From contig JAVDCA010000013.1 in assembly GCA_030848545.1 (NCBI GenBank), positions 62,001-126,000 on the forward strand: a DNA stretch of 64,000 nucleotides, read 5' to 3'. Positions 1 through 11,876 of this stretch are shown piece by piece. Source of the stretch: Astrobacterium formosum. Its GTDB lineage: Bacteria > Pseudomonadota > Alphaproteobacteria > Rhizobiales > Xanthobacteraceae. Numbering within the stretch: position 1 is the first letter of the stretch; the number at the start of each line of letters is the position of its first letter. The notes beneath the pieces are model-generated. The model was not told where the DNA came from and searched no databases. It saw only the letters and a program-made list of their open reading frames with translations. A program made the translations under genes and the position numbers.

Positions 1-122
1 GCAGGTGATTAATGTTCATGCACCTGGTCGACACGTAATTCAGAACGCACCTATTCACGTTTCACCCCGGTTGCGCGTCGGCTCTTCTGCTGCGTTCCGT
101 GCGCCCGGGCTCGTGTTCAGGC

Positions 123-224
123 TCACGACGAACCGGGCGGGCCATCGGCCCACAGGGGCGCGATCACGATGGTGGCCAGGCTCACGGCGAGCAGGAGATG
201 CGGAAATAAGGCGCTGAAATTCAT
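123..224 (-). CDS. Possible small hydrophobic membrane peptide (33 aa)
   Basis: A short reading frame encodes 33 residues. It starts at an ATG preceded by an AAGGAA ribosome binding site about 7 bases upstream. Residues 8-24 form one hydrophobic stretch (LLLAVSLATIVIAPLW), followed by a short polar tail ending in GSS. This is the layout of single-pass accessory peptides such as those of cytochrome bd oxidases or KdpF, but I do not recognise the sequence. Any operon partner would lie beyond the left edge of the window. The ribosome binding site and helix are the only support. Confidence 0.35.
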   Translation of the reverse strand: MNFSALFPHLLLAVSLATIVIAPLWADGPPGSS

Positions 225-948
225 CACGACGGTTCCTTTCTGCCGCCGTGGCGGCAGGACGGCCAACTCCCTCCCGCAGAATTGAAGTCACGAAGTAAAT
301 TATTCGATTAAACGACCGAGCCGGCACATACGTTCCAATACGAGTCCGTAAACATCTTGCCGGCCGCGCCGGTAGAAGAGTGGCGAAATCCCACCGAGTT
401 TTGTGGTAAACCGCAGGGGCATATGCGGGAACGCCGCAACAAAACCCGGCGAGCATCCTGCGCTCGCGGCCACGAGCTGCAACGAGACGCAACGAGACGC
501 AACGAGACGCAACGAAACGACATCGTCTCCGCCGTCGTCAACGAGGTGGTGGTGACGGTTCGGTCGTTGCGTAAAGCACGCGCGTCGATCGCATGCGCCC
601 GTGCGATCCGAAGGCTCGCGAGACAGTCGGATGCTCGAAGAGCGTTTCGCGCAGACGTGATCGTGCGACGGCGCTGCTGCGAGCCTGTGGGCGGCACGCA
701 TGAAGATATTGCGGCCGGCGCCTTCATGGCTGGGCGAAACAGAAAGCGGAAATCAAGCCGCCGGATGCGGCTTGTCGCCGCCGGTGTCGAATATCGACGC
801 GACGGCATCCTCCGGATCATGTATCATCCGATCCCGTCGACGAATGCCCGTCTCCGCGCCGCGATCAAGTCCCCCGGGAAACGAGTGCGGAAATCGATGC
901 GTTCGTCGCGGCGCCGTCTTGGCGCCCGCAGGCAAGAGGATCAAGGCC
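225..948. other. Gene-poor stretch, no convincing CDS
   Basis: About 720 bases with several overlapping reading frames on both strands. All have arginine-rich, low-complexity translations and no plausible ribosome binding site or family resemblance. The only ordered element is the 10-base tandem repeat near 481. The upstream region of the DUF3775 gene lies at the right end. Confidence 0.5.
481..518. repeat. 10-bp tandem repeat, three perfect copies plus decayed ends
   Basis: The unit AACGAGACGC occurs three times perfectly (481-510). A decayed unit precedes it (471-480) and another follows it (511-520). It sits in non-coding sequence and has no recognised role. Confidence 0.8.
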
Positions 949-1368
949 GTGTCGCGCGACGTCCCGTCGTTGTCGATTTCGCCCGCGAAGGTCCACTTCG
1001 TGATCGCCAAGGCGCGCGAGTTCGACGTCAAGGACGTGGTCACCGATCCCGACCCCGCATCCAGCGCCGCCGACGATGCCATGATGTCGGTGCTCGAGGA
1101 TCATCCCGACGATCCGACCTACGAGGAGCTGCGTTCGTTCATCGCCTCGCTGACGCAGGACGAGCAGATCGACCTCGTGGCGCTGACCTGGCTCGGCCGC
1201 GGCGACGGCACGGTCGACGAGTGGGACGATCTGCGCGAGGAGGCCACGCGCGCCCACAACCGGCGCACGGCAACCTATCTTCTCGGCAAGCCGATGCTCG
1301 CCGACCACCTCGAGGAAGCCCTCGACCAACTCGGTATTACCTACGAGGAGGATATCGGGCGGCGCTGA
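949..1368 (+). CDS. DUF3775 family protein
   Basis: A 139-residue protein matching the DUF3775 pattern. The N-terminus reads SISPAKVHFVIAKAREFDVK, followed by an acidic DPD segment, then LVALTWLGRGDG in the middle and TATYLLGKPMLADHLEEAL near the end. I place the start at GTG 949 because an AAGAGGA site lies 8 bases upstream and homology begins just after it. The frame is open further upstream (to about 700), but that part looks non-coding. The molecular function of DUF3775 is unknown. It is a small, acidic, presumably cytosolic protein found in alphaproteobacteria. It lies upstream of the universal stress protein gene with a gap of about 125 bp. Confidence 0.8.
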   Translation: MSRDVPSLSISPAKVHFVIAKAREFDVKDVVTDPDPASSAADDAMMSVLEDHPDDPTYEELRSFIASLTQDEQIDLVALTWLGRGDGTVDEWDDLREEATRAHNRRTATYLLGKPMLADHLEEALDQLGITYEEDIGRR

Positions 1369-1427
1369 TGGCGCCGTTGTCGATGTACGGCGATAATGCT
1401 CGATGATTCTGATTCGAATTTTCGGGT

Positions 1428-1441
1428 TTGATCGCAATCAA
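1428..1441 (+). promoter_or_regulatory. FNR/FixK-type box upstream of the universal stress gene
   Basis: A perfect TTGAT-N4-ATCAA palindrome, the binding site of FNR/FixK-family regulators. Its centre lies 60 bp before the GTG at 1495. If it activates from the usual -41.5 position, transcription would begin near 1476, leaving room for a GGAGG site before that GTG. This suggests induction of the downstream gene under low oxygen. Confidence 0.7.
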
Positions 1442-1494
1442 GGGAGCCGGTCGCAGACCGGAAGAAAATAAATGCCGGACCAATGGAGGATATC

Positions 1495-2310
1495 GTGTCC
1501 TTCGCAGCATTGATGGTCCATGTCGAGATCGAACCGCATGTGCCGCGACGAGTGGATATCGCCGTCGATCTTGCCGAACGTTTTCAGGCAGCGCTGATCG
1601 GAGTGGCCGGCTGGGCGCCGCATCCTGCCTTCGCGGCCGAAGGCGTCGTGATCGACGCCGAGTACACCGCGCGCGAATTCGAAGACATGCGCGTTCGGCT
1701 CGCCGAGACCGAGGCCGCCTTCCGCCAGGCCGCCAAGCCGCTGCGCAACGTCGAATGGCGCGGCAGCCTCGAAATGCCCATCGACGTCGTCCTGCGCGAG
1801 GCGCGCGCCGCCGATCTCCTCGTCCTCGGCCGTGCCCAACGTTCCGCCGACTGGTACAGTTCACTCGACGTCGGCGGCACGCTCCTGCGCGCCGGACGAC
1901 CGGTGCTGGTGGTGCCGCCGGACATCGACCGGCTGTCGGCGCGACGCATCGTCGTGGCGTGGAAGGACACGCGCGAATGCCGGCGTGCCATCGTGGATGC
2001 CATGCCGTTCCTGACCGCGGCCGATCAGGTGCTGCTCTTGCAGGCTTGCGAACGCACGCCGGAAGCGGAACGGCGCCTCGACGACGTCACCGCCTATCTG
2101 GTGCGCCATCGCGTGGCGGTCGGCGCCAAGACGTGCCTGCCCGCCAAGGGAACGGTCGCCGCCAAGCTGCTGAGCTTCGCGGCCGACGAGAAAGCCGATC
2201 TTCTGGTCGCCGGCGGTTACGGCCACAGCCGCCTGGGCGAATGGATCTTTGGTGGCGTCACGAAGGAGGTCATCGAAAAAAGCCCGATCTGTTGCCTCTT
2301 GTCTCACTGA
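1495..2310 (+). CDS. Universal stress protein, tandem UspA domains
   Basis: About 271 residues, the length of a double UspA protein. The second half carries the ATP-binding signature GGYGHSRLGEWIFGG (the G-2x-G-9x-G type) near residue 240. The first half retains LLVLGR and a degenerate version of the same loop. GTG 1495 is preferred over ATG 1483 because the ATG overlaps the GGAGG (1485-1489) that gives GTG 1495 proper spacing. Proteins of this family bind ATP and help cells survive energy starvation, hypoxia or oxidative stress. A perfect FNR/FixK-type box lies upstream. The hibernation-like gene follows after 100 bp and may be co-transcribed. Confidence 0.9.
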   Translation: MSFAALMVHVEIEPHVPRRVDIAVDLAERFQAALIGVAGWAPHPAFAAEGVVIDAEYTAREFEDMRVRLAETEAAFRQAAKPLRNVEWRGSLEMPIDVVLREARAADLLVLGRAQRSADWYSSLDVGGTLLRAGRPVLVVPPDIDRLSARRIVVAWKDTRECRRAIVDAMPFLTAADQVLLLQACERTPEAERRLDDVTAYLVRHRVAVGAKTCLPAKGTVAAKLLSFAADEKADLLVAGGYGHSRLGEWIFGGVTKEVIEKSPICCLLSH

Positions 2311-2410
2311 TGCGCTCCGCGTGGCCACATGCGTCCGCGCCGGCTCTCGGGGTCGGACGGGTGAGGACCGCAGGAGCGTTTGCGTCTCTTTCAACCGAGA
2401 AAAGAACGGC

Positions 2411-2764
2411 ATGGTCATGGAAACCACGGCTCAAATCGATTTCCAGGGAATGAACGCTTCGGATCGCGTTCGCGTCGAGATCGATCAGCAGATCGCCGCA
2501 TTGGAGGAAAGGTTCGGCCGCGTCACCGCCTGCCGGGTCGTGGTCAAGGCGCCGAGCGGGCGCCACAAGAACGGAGGTCAGTACGAGATCAACATCAAGC
2601 TCGGCCTGCCGAGCGGCCGCGAGGTCAATATCGGCCGCACCGTGAGCGAGGACGAGCGCCATGCCGACCTCGCCTTCGCGCTCAACGACGCTTTCAAGCG
2701 GGCGCGCCGGCAATTGCAGGACGAGATTGATTTGATGCGGGGCAACGTCAAGTCGCGTGCCTGA
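2411..2764 (+). CDS. Short ribosome-hibernation (HPF/RaiA, S30AE-like) protein
   Basis: A 117-residue protein that aligns by eye with the N-terminal S30AE domain of HPF/RaiA factors. It has an amphipathic helix (residues 16-35, VRVEIDQQIAALEERFGR), the strand TACRVVVKAP, then a paired strand and the C-terminal helix LAFALNDAFKRARRQLQDEI. It lacks the C-terminal dimerisation domain of long HPF. Members bind the small ribosomal subunit and silence translation in stationary phase. A paralogue with the same strand-turn (LTACRVRVD) is fused to a cold-shock-like domain at 60.6 kb. Start ATG 2411 follows a weak GAGAAAAG site; an in-frame ATG two codons later is possible. The neighbouring stress gene supports a dormancy role. 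Confidence 0.75.
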   Translation: MVMETTAQIDFQGMNASDRVRVEIDQQIAALEERFGRVTACRVVVKAPSGRHKNGGQYEINIKLGLPSGREVNIGRTVSEDERHADLAFALNDAFKRARRQLQDEIDLMRGNVKSRA

Positions 2765-3145
2765 CGGCCCGTCGAAAGCCGAAACGGGTATTCCGGGCCG
2801 GCCCAACCATGATCGGCGTCGGATTATACCTGGATCAGGCTGATCAATTCGATCCTTCCGGGGCGCGAGCGCAAGCTCGCGAACCTGGAATCCATACTCC
2901 GCAACACTGCGGACGGCGTACCGGAGCGGATTGCCGTTTCTGCAGCCTTCGGGCGAACTTTCGTCGTCGCGCCACCGCTGCGACGACGGACATTCGGTGG
3001 TGGACGCCGTACTGCCTGCCTGACCTGCGGCCGGCCTCTGATTTGCATCAAGGGAAATGCACGGCCTCCATGGCATAGGGACCGCAATGGGCTCGCCGGC
3101 GTCGCACCGGCCGAGTCGGACGTGTCGCGGAAGGGTTTTTGCCCG
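2765..3145. other. Intergenic stretch before the PolX gene
   Basis: The 381 bases contain no recognisable gene. The frame of the downstream PolX gene is open from about 2816 but has no ATG, GTG or TTG codon before 3122 and no family resemblance, so it is treated as leader. A near-perfect FNR/FixK-type box lies at 3038-3051. Confidence 0.5.
3038..3051 (+). promoter_or_regulatory. Possible FNR/FixK-type box upstream of PolX
   Basis: CTGAT-TTGC-ATCAA differs by one base from the TTGAT-N4-ATCAA consensus. It lies about 100 bp before the PolX start codon, at a spacing suitable for activation of a promoter with a start near 3086. Confidence 0.4.
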
Positions 3146-4858
3146 ATGCCGGTGCATAACGCCGAAATCGCGGCGATCTTCGAGCAGACCGCCGAGCTAC
3201 TGGAAATCAAGGGCGAGGAGGTATCGCGCATCCGCGCGTTCCGCCGTGCGGCGCGAACCGTCGAGGCGCTGCCCATGAGCATCGCCACGCTCATGGACCG
3301 CGGCGTCGATCCCTCGTCCATTCCGGGGATCGGCACGGATTTCGCGCGCGACGTCGCGGCGATCGTGGCGACGTCGCGCTTCGATCTGCTCGAATCCCTG
3401 CGCCGGCAGCTGCCGGGCGAACTCGGCGCCCTGACCGCGATTCCGGGCCTCGGCCCCAAGCGCGTCAAGCTTCTGTTCGAGCATCTGCGCGTTCGCTCCA
3501 TCGACGACCTGCGTCGAGCCGCCCAGGAAGGCCGCCTGCGCGACATTCGTGGCCTCGGGCTCGCGGTCGAGAAGCGGGTGCTGACGCTGCTCGCCCGGCC
3601 CCATGAGGCGAAGCGCTTCCGTCTCGCCGACCTGCAGGAGGAGATCGAGGCCCTCGTGGCCATGCTCGGTGCCGGCCTGGCCGATACTCGCGTCGCCATC
3701 GCCGGCAGCGTCCGCCGCCGCCGCGATACGGTCAGCGACGTCGACCTTCTGGTCGCCGGGCAGAACGCGAACGCGGTGTCGGAGCGGCTCATCGGCGCCG
3801 AGAACGTCGCCGACATCCGGCTTCATGGTCCGGCGCGAACCACGGTGGTGTTGCGCTCCGGTCCTCAGGTTGACTTGAGGGTCATTGCCGAGGACTGCTG
3901 GGGCGCGGCGCTGCTCTACTTCACGGGGTCGAAACGCCACAATGTGGCGCTGCGCGGCATCGCCGGCGTGCGCGGCTGGAAGCTCAACGAATACGGATTG
4001 TTTGCCGGCAAGCGTCGGGTCGCCGGCGAACACGAGGAGGACATCTACGCTCGGCTCGGCCTCCAGTTCGTGCCGCCGGAGCTGCGCGAAGACCGCGATG
4101 AAATCGCCGCGGCACGCGAGAACCGATTGCCCGAACTGGTGACCACCGGCGATATCCGCGGCGACATGCGCATCGCCTTCGCCGCGGCGGACGCGGCCGG
4201 CGCAATGGACGACCTCGTCGCCGAAGCAGCCGCGCGCGGCTACCGTCACATGACGCTCGTCTGCGACGGCCGCCGTCTCCAGGAAGCCTCGCTGGCCGAG
4301 ATCGCCGCCCTGCGATCGCGCATCGACGCGGTCGAGCGGCGGGCGCGGGCCGCCGCGATAGACGTTTTCAAGGCCGTCGAGGCCGACATCCTGCCGGACG
4401 GAAAGCTGGATCTCGCGGCGGCGGTCGCCGCTCCGTTCGATTTTGTCGCTGCCGTCGTGCCGGTACAGCTCGACGGCCCGACGGCCGAGCACGCCGCCAA
4501 GCTGGTGCGCACGATCCGGGACAGGCGCATCGCCGTTCTGGTGTGCCGGCGCCACGACACCGTTGCTCCGGCCAGCACCGGTGCGCTCGAATTCGAACGC
4601 GTCGTCGCCGCCGCGCGCGAAGCGTCGTGCGTCATCGAACTGGGCGCCCATGCGGGCACGTCTGATCTCGACGGGGCGCGGCCGCGCGCCGCCAAGACCG
4701 CCGGCGTCATGGTCGCGATCGGCTCGAACGCGGCCCGCGCCGGTATGCTGCGCCGCCTGCAGTTTGGCATCGACCGGGCGCGGCGCGCCTGGCTTTCGGC
4801 GCAGGACGTCGTCAACACGCGCTCCGCCGAAGAGGTCCGCGCACTGCTCGTGCGGTGA
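3146..4858 (+). CDS. PolX-type family X DNA polymerase with a degenerate PHP domain
   Basis: 570 residues, the normal length of bacterial PolX. Residues 1-80 are the lyase-like HhH domain (IFEQTAELLEIKGEE). HhH motifs follow (IPGIGTDFARDVA, IPGLGPKRVKLL). The nucleotidyltransferase palm has GSVRRRRDTVSDVDLLVA around residue 185 and a third acidic strand (QVDLRVI), so polymerase activity looks intact. The C-terminal 240 residues align with the PHP exonuclease domain, but the metal ligands are gone. DIRGDLHxHT is DIRGDMRIAF here, the TDH motif is VCDG, and the later histidine strand reads VVPVQL. The usual 3'-5' exonuclease is therefore probably inactive. The likely role is gap filling in base excision repair or end joining. 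Start ATG 3146 precedes MPVHNAEIAAIF, the normal family N-terminus. Confidence 0.9.
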   Translation: MPVHNAEIAAIFEQTAELLEIKGEEVSRIRAFRRAARTVEALPMSIATLMDRGVDPSSIPGIGTDFARDVAAIVATSRFDLLESLRRQLPGELGALTAIPGLGPKRVKLLFEHLRVRSIDDLRRAAQEGRLRDIRGLGLAVEKRVLTLLARPHEAKRFRLADLQEEIEALVAMLGAGLADTRVAIAGSVRRRRDTVSDVDLLVAGQNANAVSERLIGAENVADIRLHGPARTTVVLRSGPQVDLRVIAEDCWGAALLYFTGSKRHNVALRGIAGVRGWKLNEYGLFAGKRRVAGEHEEDIYARLGLQFVPPELREDRDEIAAARENRLPELVTTGDIRGDMRIAFAAADAAGAMDDLVAEAAARGYRHMTLVCDGRRLQEASLAEIAALRSRIDAVERRARAAAIDVFKAVEADILPDGKLDLAAAVAAPFDFVAAVVPVQLDGPTAEHAAKLVRTIRDRRIAVLVCRRHDTVAPASTGALEFERVVAAAREASCVIELGAHAGTSDLDGARPRAAKTAGVMVAIGSNAARAGMLRRLQFGIDRARRAWLSAQDVVNTRSAEEVRALLVR

Positions 4859-4877
4859 GGGATACGACGCGCTCATC

Positions 4878-4970
4878 CGTCATTGCGAGCGAAGCTAGCC
4901 TCGAAGGGCGATGGCCCGGGCCGTTCGTCCTTCGAGAGCCGCGCCTCGCACGGCCACCTCAGGACGACGG
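4878..4970. repeat. Dispersed palindromic repeats (two families side by side)
   Basis: A CGTCATTGCGAGCGAAGC unit (4878-4895) is followed by a CGTCCTTCGAGAG...CACCTCAGGACGACGG element (4926-4970). Both families recur elsewhere in the window and are typical of Hyphomicrobiales intergenic DNA. They lie between the convergent PolX and Pat-like genes. Confidence 0.7.
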
Positions 4971-4992
4971 TCGAGGTCTACGATAGTCGGTA

Positions 4993-7686
4993 TCACCCGA
5001 TCGGCAGCGTCACCGTGCAGATGTCGGCTTCGTGCGGATCGTACTCGACCTTGAAGCCCAGCTCGCGGCACATCTGCAGCATGACGGTGTTCTCGCGCAG
5101 CACTTGGCCGGTGATGCGCCGGATGCCTTCGCTCTTGGCGTAGGCGACGATGAGTTCCATCATCTTCCAGCCGAGCCCGCGTCCCTTGAGGTCGGAACGC
5201 AACAGGATCGAGTATTCGCCGCATTCATAGTTGGCGTCGGCGTGCAGCCGCACGGCGCCGAGCATGTCGTTGGTCTTCTCGTCGAATGCCACGAAGGCCA
5301 TGGCGCGGGCGTAGTCGAGTTGCGTCAGCCTGGCGATGAAGGTGTGGCTAAACTCCTTGATGGGCGCGAAGAAGCGCAGCCTGAGGTCCTCCGGCGTGAC
5401 GTGGGGGAAGAATTCGGCGAACAGCGCCTCGTCCTCGGGACGGACCGGGCGCACGAACACGTGCCAGTCGTTGGGCAGCGTCAGCCGGCGCTCCCATTCG
5501 GTCGGATAGGGGCGCACCGCGAAGCTCGGATGGGCGCGGCTCTTGAACTTGGCCGATGCCGCCCCGACGGCAACCCGCACGTCGATCGCCAGGACGCCGG
5601 TCTCGTCGGCGAGCAGCGGGTTGATGTCGATCGCGTGCACCTCCGGGATGTCGGCGACCAGTTGGGCGAGCTTGATGAGGACGAGCGCGATGTCGCTCTC
5701 CCGCGCCGCCGGAACGTCGCGATAGGCCTTGAGGATGCGCGACACGCGGGTGCGGCCGATCAGTTCGCGGGCGAGGTTGAGGTCGAGCGGCGGCAGTGCC
5801 AGCGCCCGGTCGTTGATGACTTCGACCGCGGTACCGCCGCGGCCGAACACGATCACCGGGCCGAAGGTCGGGTCGTCGGCGACGCCGGCGATCAGTTCGC
5901 GCGCCTTCGGCCGCACGATCATCGGCTGCAGGACCACGCCTTCGATGCGGGCGTCGGGGCGCAACTCCCTCGCCTTGGCGATCATCTCGGCCGCCGCCTG
6001 GCGAACCGCCGGGCCGGTGGTGAGATTGAGGCGCACGCCGCCGACGTCGGACTTGTGGATGATGTCGCGGGACACGATCTTGGCGACGACGCTGTGGCCG
6101 GCGGCGAGCATCGGCTCGGCCGCGACCGCGGCTTCGTCAGGGGTTTTGGCGAGCACCGTCGAGATGATCGGGATTGCGTAGGCGGTCATCAGCCGCGCCA
6201 CTTCGAGCGGATCGAGCCAGGTCGAGCCGCGCGCCATTACGTCGGCGACGATGCTCTTGGCCGTCGCGACGTCGGGCGTGAAATGCTCCGGCAGGCTCGC
6301 CGGTGTCTCCATCAGGGTCTTTTGCGCCTCTCCGTAACGCACCAGATGCATGAAGGCGCGCACCGCCTCGCCTTCGGATTCGAAATGCGGCACGCCGGCC
6401 TTGTTGAAGATGTCGGAGACGGTGGGGTCGGTGCCGAGCCAGACGGCGAGCACCGGCTTCGGGCGTAGCGTCTTGCTGCGGCCGCGCCGCACGATGTCGG
6501 CGATCGCGGTCGCGGTGTCGGCGGCGGGTGCCACCGCGGTCTGGACGTTGAGGACCAGGACGGCGTCGTTCGCCGGATCGGCGAGCAGCGTTTCGAGGGC
6601 ATCGGCATAGCGTTGTGCGCCGGCATCTCCCGTCAGGTCGACCGGATCAGCATGCGACCAGGTCGGCGGCATGATGGCGTCGAGCCGTTCGCGCGTGGCC
6701 GGCGACAATTCGGCGAGAACGCCGCCGAAGTCGATCAGGCGGTCGGTCGCGAGCACGCCGACGCCGCCCCCATTGGTCAGGATGGCGAGCCGCTTGCCGG
6801 CGGTGTAGCGCAGCCGGCTCAGGATCTCGGCGGCGTCGAAGAGTTCGTCGAGGTCGACGACCCGCAACAGGCCGGCGCGCTGGAAGGCGGCCTCGTAGAC
6901 GGCGTCGATGCCGGCGAGGGCGCCGGTGTGGGTGTGCACCGCACGGGCAGCCTGAGCGTGGCGTCCGGCCTTGATCACGACGACCGGCTTGGTGCGGGCG
7001 GCGGCGCGCGCCGCCGACATGAATTTGCGCGCGTCCTTGATGGATTCGACGTAGAGCAGGATCGTGCGCGTCGCTTGGTCGAGGGCGAAATAGTCGAGCA
7101 GGTCGCCGAAGTCGACGTCGACTTGGTCGCCTATGGAGACGACGGCCGAAAAGCCGACGCCGCGCCGCGCCGCCCATTCGGAGACGCCGGCCGCGATGAG
7201 GCCCGATTGGGAAATGAGCGCCAGATCACCCGTGGTCGCCATGCCGGCCGCAAAGGTGGCGTTGAACTTGAGCCGCGGCACCATCACGCCCAGGCAGTTG
7301 GGCCCGATCATGCGCAGGCGGCTGCCGCGGGCGGCCTCCTGGCAGGCTTCGACGAGCGAGCCGGCGCCATTGCCGAGGCCTGTCGAGATGATGACGGCGG
7401 CCGGAACGCCGTGGGCGACCGCATCGGCGATGACGCCCGGTGTGACGGCAGCCGGCACCGCGACCACGGCGACGTCCGGGGTTTCGTCGAGGTCGAGGAT
7501 CGACTTGACGGAGCGGACGCCCTCGATCTCCTCGTAGTCCGGATTGACGAGGTCGATGCGGCCGGCGAATCCGCCCTGGCGCAGGTTGCGCAGGATGGCG
7601 CGTCCGAGCGAACCTTCGCGGGGATTTCCGCCGACGACGGCAACGGAGCGGGGGGCGAACACTTTATCGAGATGATAGGTGGACAT
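4993..7686 (-). CDS. Pat-like protein: ADP-forming acyl-CoA synthetase domains plus GNAT acetyltransferase
   Basis: About 897 residues. The N-terminal CoA-binding Rossmann domain begins FAPRSVAVVGGNPREGSLG. Succinyl-CoA-ligase-like domains follow, including THTGALAG, which holds the phosphohistidine position of ADP-forming synthetases. An ATP-grasp domain follows (VVAKIVSRDIIHKSDVGGVR). The last 160 residues are a GNAT domain with the acetyl-CoA loop RSDLKGRGLGWKMM. This is the architecture of Pat/YfiQ lysine acetyltransferases, which acetylate and inactivate acyl-CoA synthetases and other enzymes. The synthetase half is usually thought to be regulatory, although the histidine motif here looks intact. 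Start ATG 7686 (MSTYHLDKVF) has GGGATGG upstream; in-frame ATGs lie further out. Confidence 0.88.
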   Translation of the reverse strand: MSTYHLDKVFAPRSVAVVGGNPREGSLGRAILRNLRQGGFAGRIDLVNPDYEEIEGVRSVKSILDLDETPDVAVVAVPAAVTPGVIADAVAHGVPAAVIISTGLGNGAGSLVEACQEAARGSRLRMIGPNCLGVMVPRLKFNATFAAGMATTGDLALISQSGLIAAGVSEWAARRGVGFSAVVSIGDQVDVDFGDLLDYFALDQATRTILLYVESIKDARKFMSAARAAARTKPVVVIKAGRHAQAARAVHTHTGALAGIDAVYEAAFQRAGLLRVVDLDELFDAAEILSRLRYTAGKRLAILTNGGGVGVLATDRLIDFGGVLAELSPATRERLDAIMPPTWSHADPVDLTGDAGAQRYADALETLLADPANDAVLVLNVQTAVAPAADTATAIADIVRRGRSKTLRPKPVLAVWLGTDPTVSDIFNKAGVPHFESEGEAVRAFMHLVRYGEAQKTLMETPASLPEHFTPDVATAKSIVADVMARGSTWLDPLEVARLMTAYAIPIISTVLAKTPDEAAVAAEPMLAAGHSVVAKIVSRDIIHKSDVGGVRLNLTTGPAVRQAAAEMIAKARELRPDARIEGVVLQPMIVRPKARELIAGVADDPTFGPVIVFGRGGTAVEVINDRALALPPLDLNLARELIGRTRVSRILKAYRDVPAARESDIALVLIKLAQLVADIPEVHAIDINPLLADETGVLAIDVRVAVGAASAKFKSRAHPSFAVRPYPTEWERRLTLPNDWHVFVRPVRPEDEALFAEFFPHVTPEDLRLRFFAPIKEFSHTFIARLTQLDYARAMAFVAFDEKTNDMLGAVRLHADANYECGEYSILLRSDLKGRGLGWKMMELIVAYAKSEGIRRITGQVLRENTVMLQMCRELGFKVEYDPHEADICTVTLPIG

Positions 7687-7788
7687 TCGCGTTCGTTCCA
7701 TCCCTGTGGCGCGCTCTGCTCCGTGCCGTTCATGCGTATTCGGAGCCGGCATGAGCGCACGGCGGATCGGTGGCCGGTATTAACCTGT

Positions 7789-7910
7789 CTGTCATTGCGA
7801 GCCACCGGGTCCGGCCTTTGGCCGACCCGATGACAGGCTTAAGCGAAGCAGTCCAGCTCTTTACGTCGTGGCCCCTGGATTGCTTCGTCGCTTCGTTCCT
7901 CACAATGACG
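7789..7910. repeat. Inverted pair of GTCATTGCGAG repeats
   Basis: The left arm starts GTCATTGCGAGCCACCGGG and the right arm reads GGATTGCTTCGTCGCTTCG, ending CTCACAATGACG. The arms are complementary and enclose about 60 bases, including an internal CCGGCCTTTGGCC hairpin. This fills most of the 379-bp gap between dnaE2 and the Pat-like gene. No gene was seen in the gap. Confidence 0.8.
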
Positions 7911-8065
7911 AGTCTGGGGCGATGGCTGTCGGCATGAATTGCGGCCATCGGCATCGTTCAAGAGTGCCGGGAGGCAGTCAAGCCGGTTCCGCGGCGGTCG
8001 CCTTGATATGGCTCAAGGATGGCCTTCGTCTTTAGGAGCGGAACGCGGGGCCGGCGGACTGTTGG

Positions 8066-11860
<3,795 letters not shown>

Positions 11861-11876
11861 GGCTCCTCACGCGCCT

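Noticed and set aside
481-518. CRISPR-like array
   Set aside because: The units are 10 bp and directly adjacent, without spacers.
2809-3078. An 89-codon frame between the hibernation and PolX genes
   Set aside because: No ribosome binding site, no family pattern, and it overlaps a likely promoter.
3197-4876. A 559-codon open frame on the minus strand opposite the PolX gene
   Set aside because: It is the antisense frame of a clear PolX gene. The translation is Arg/Gly/Asp-rich with no family pattern, which is common opposite GC-rich genes.
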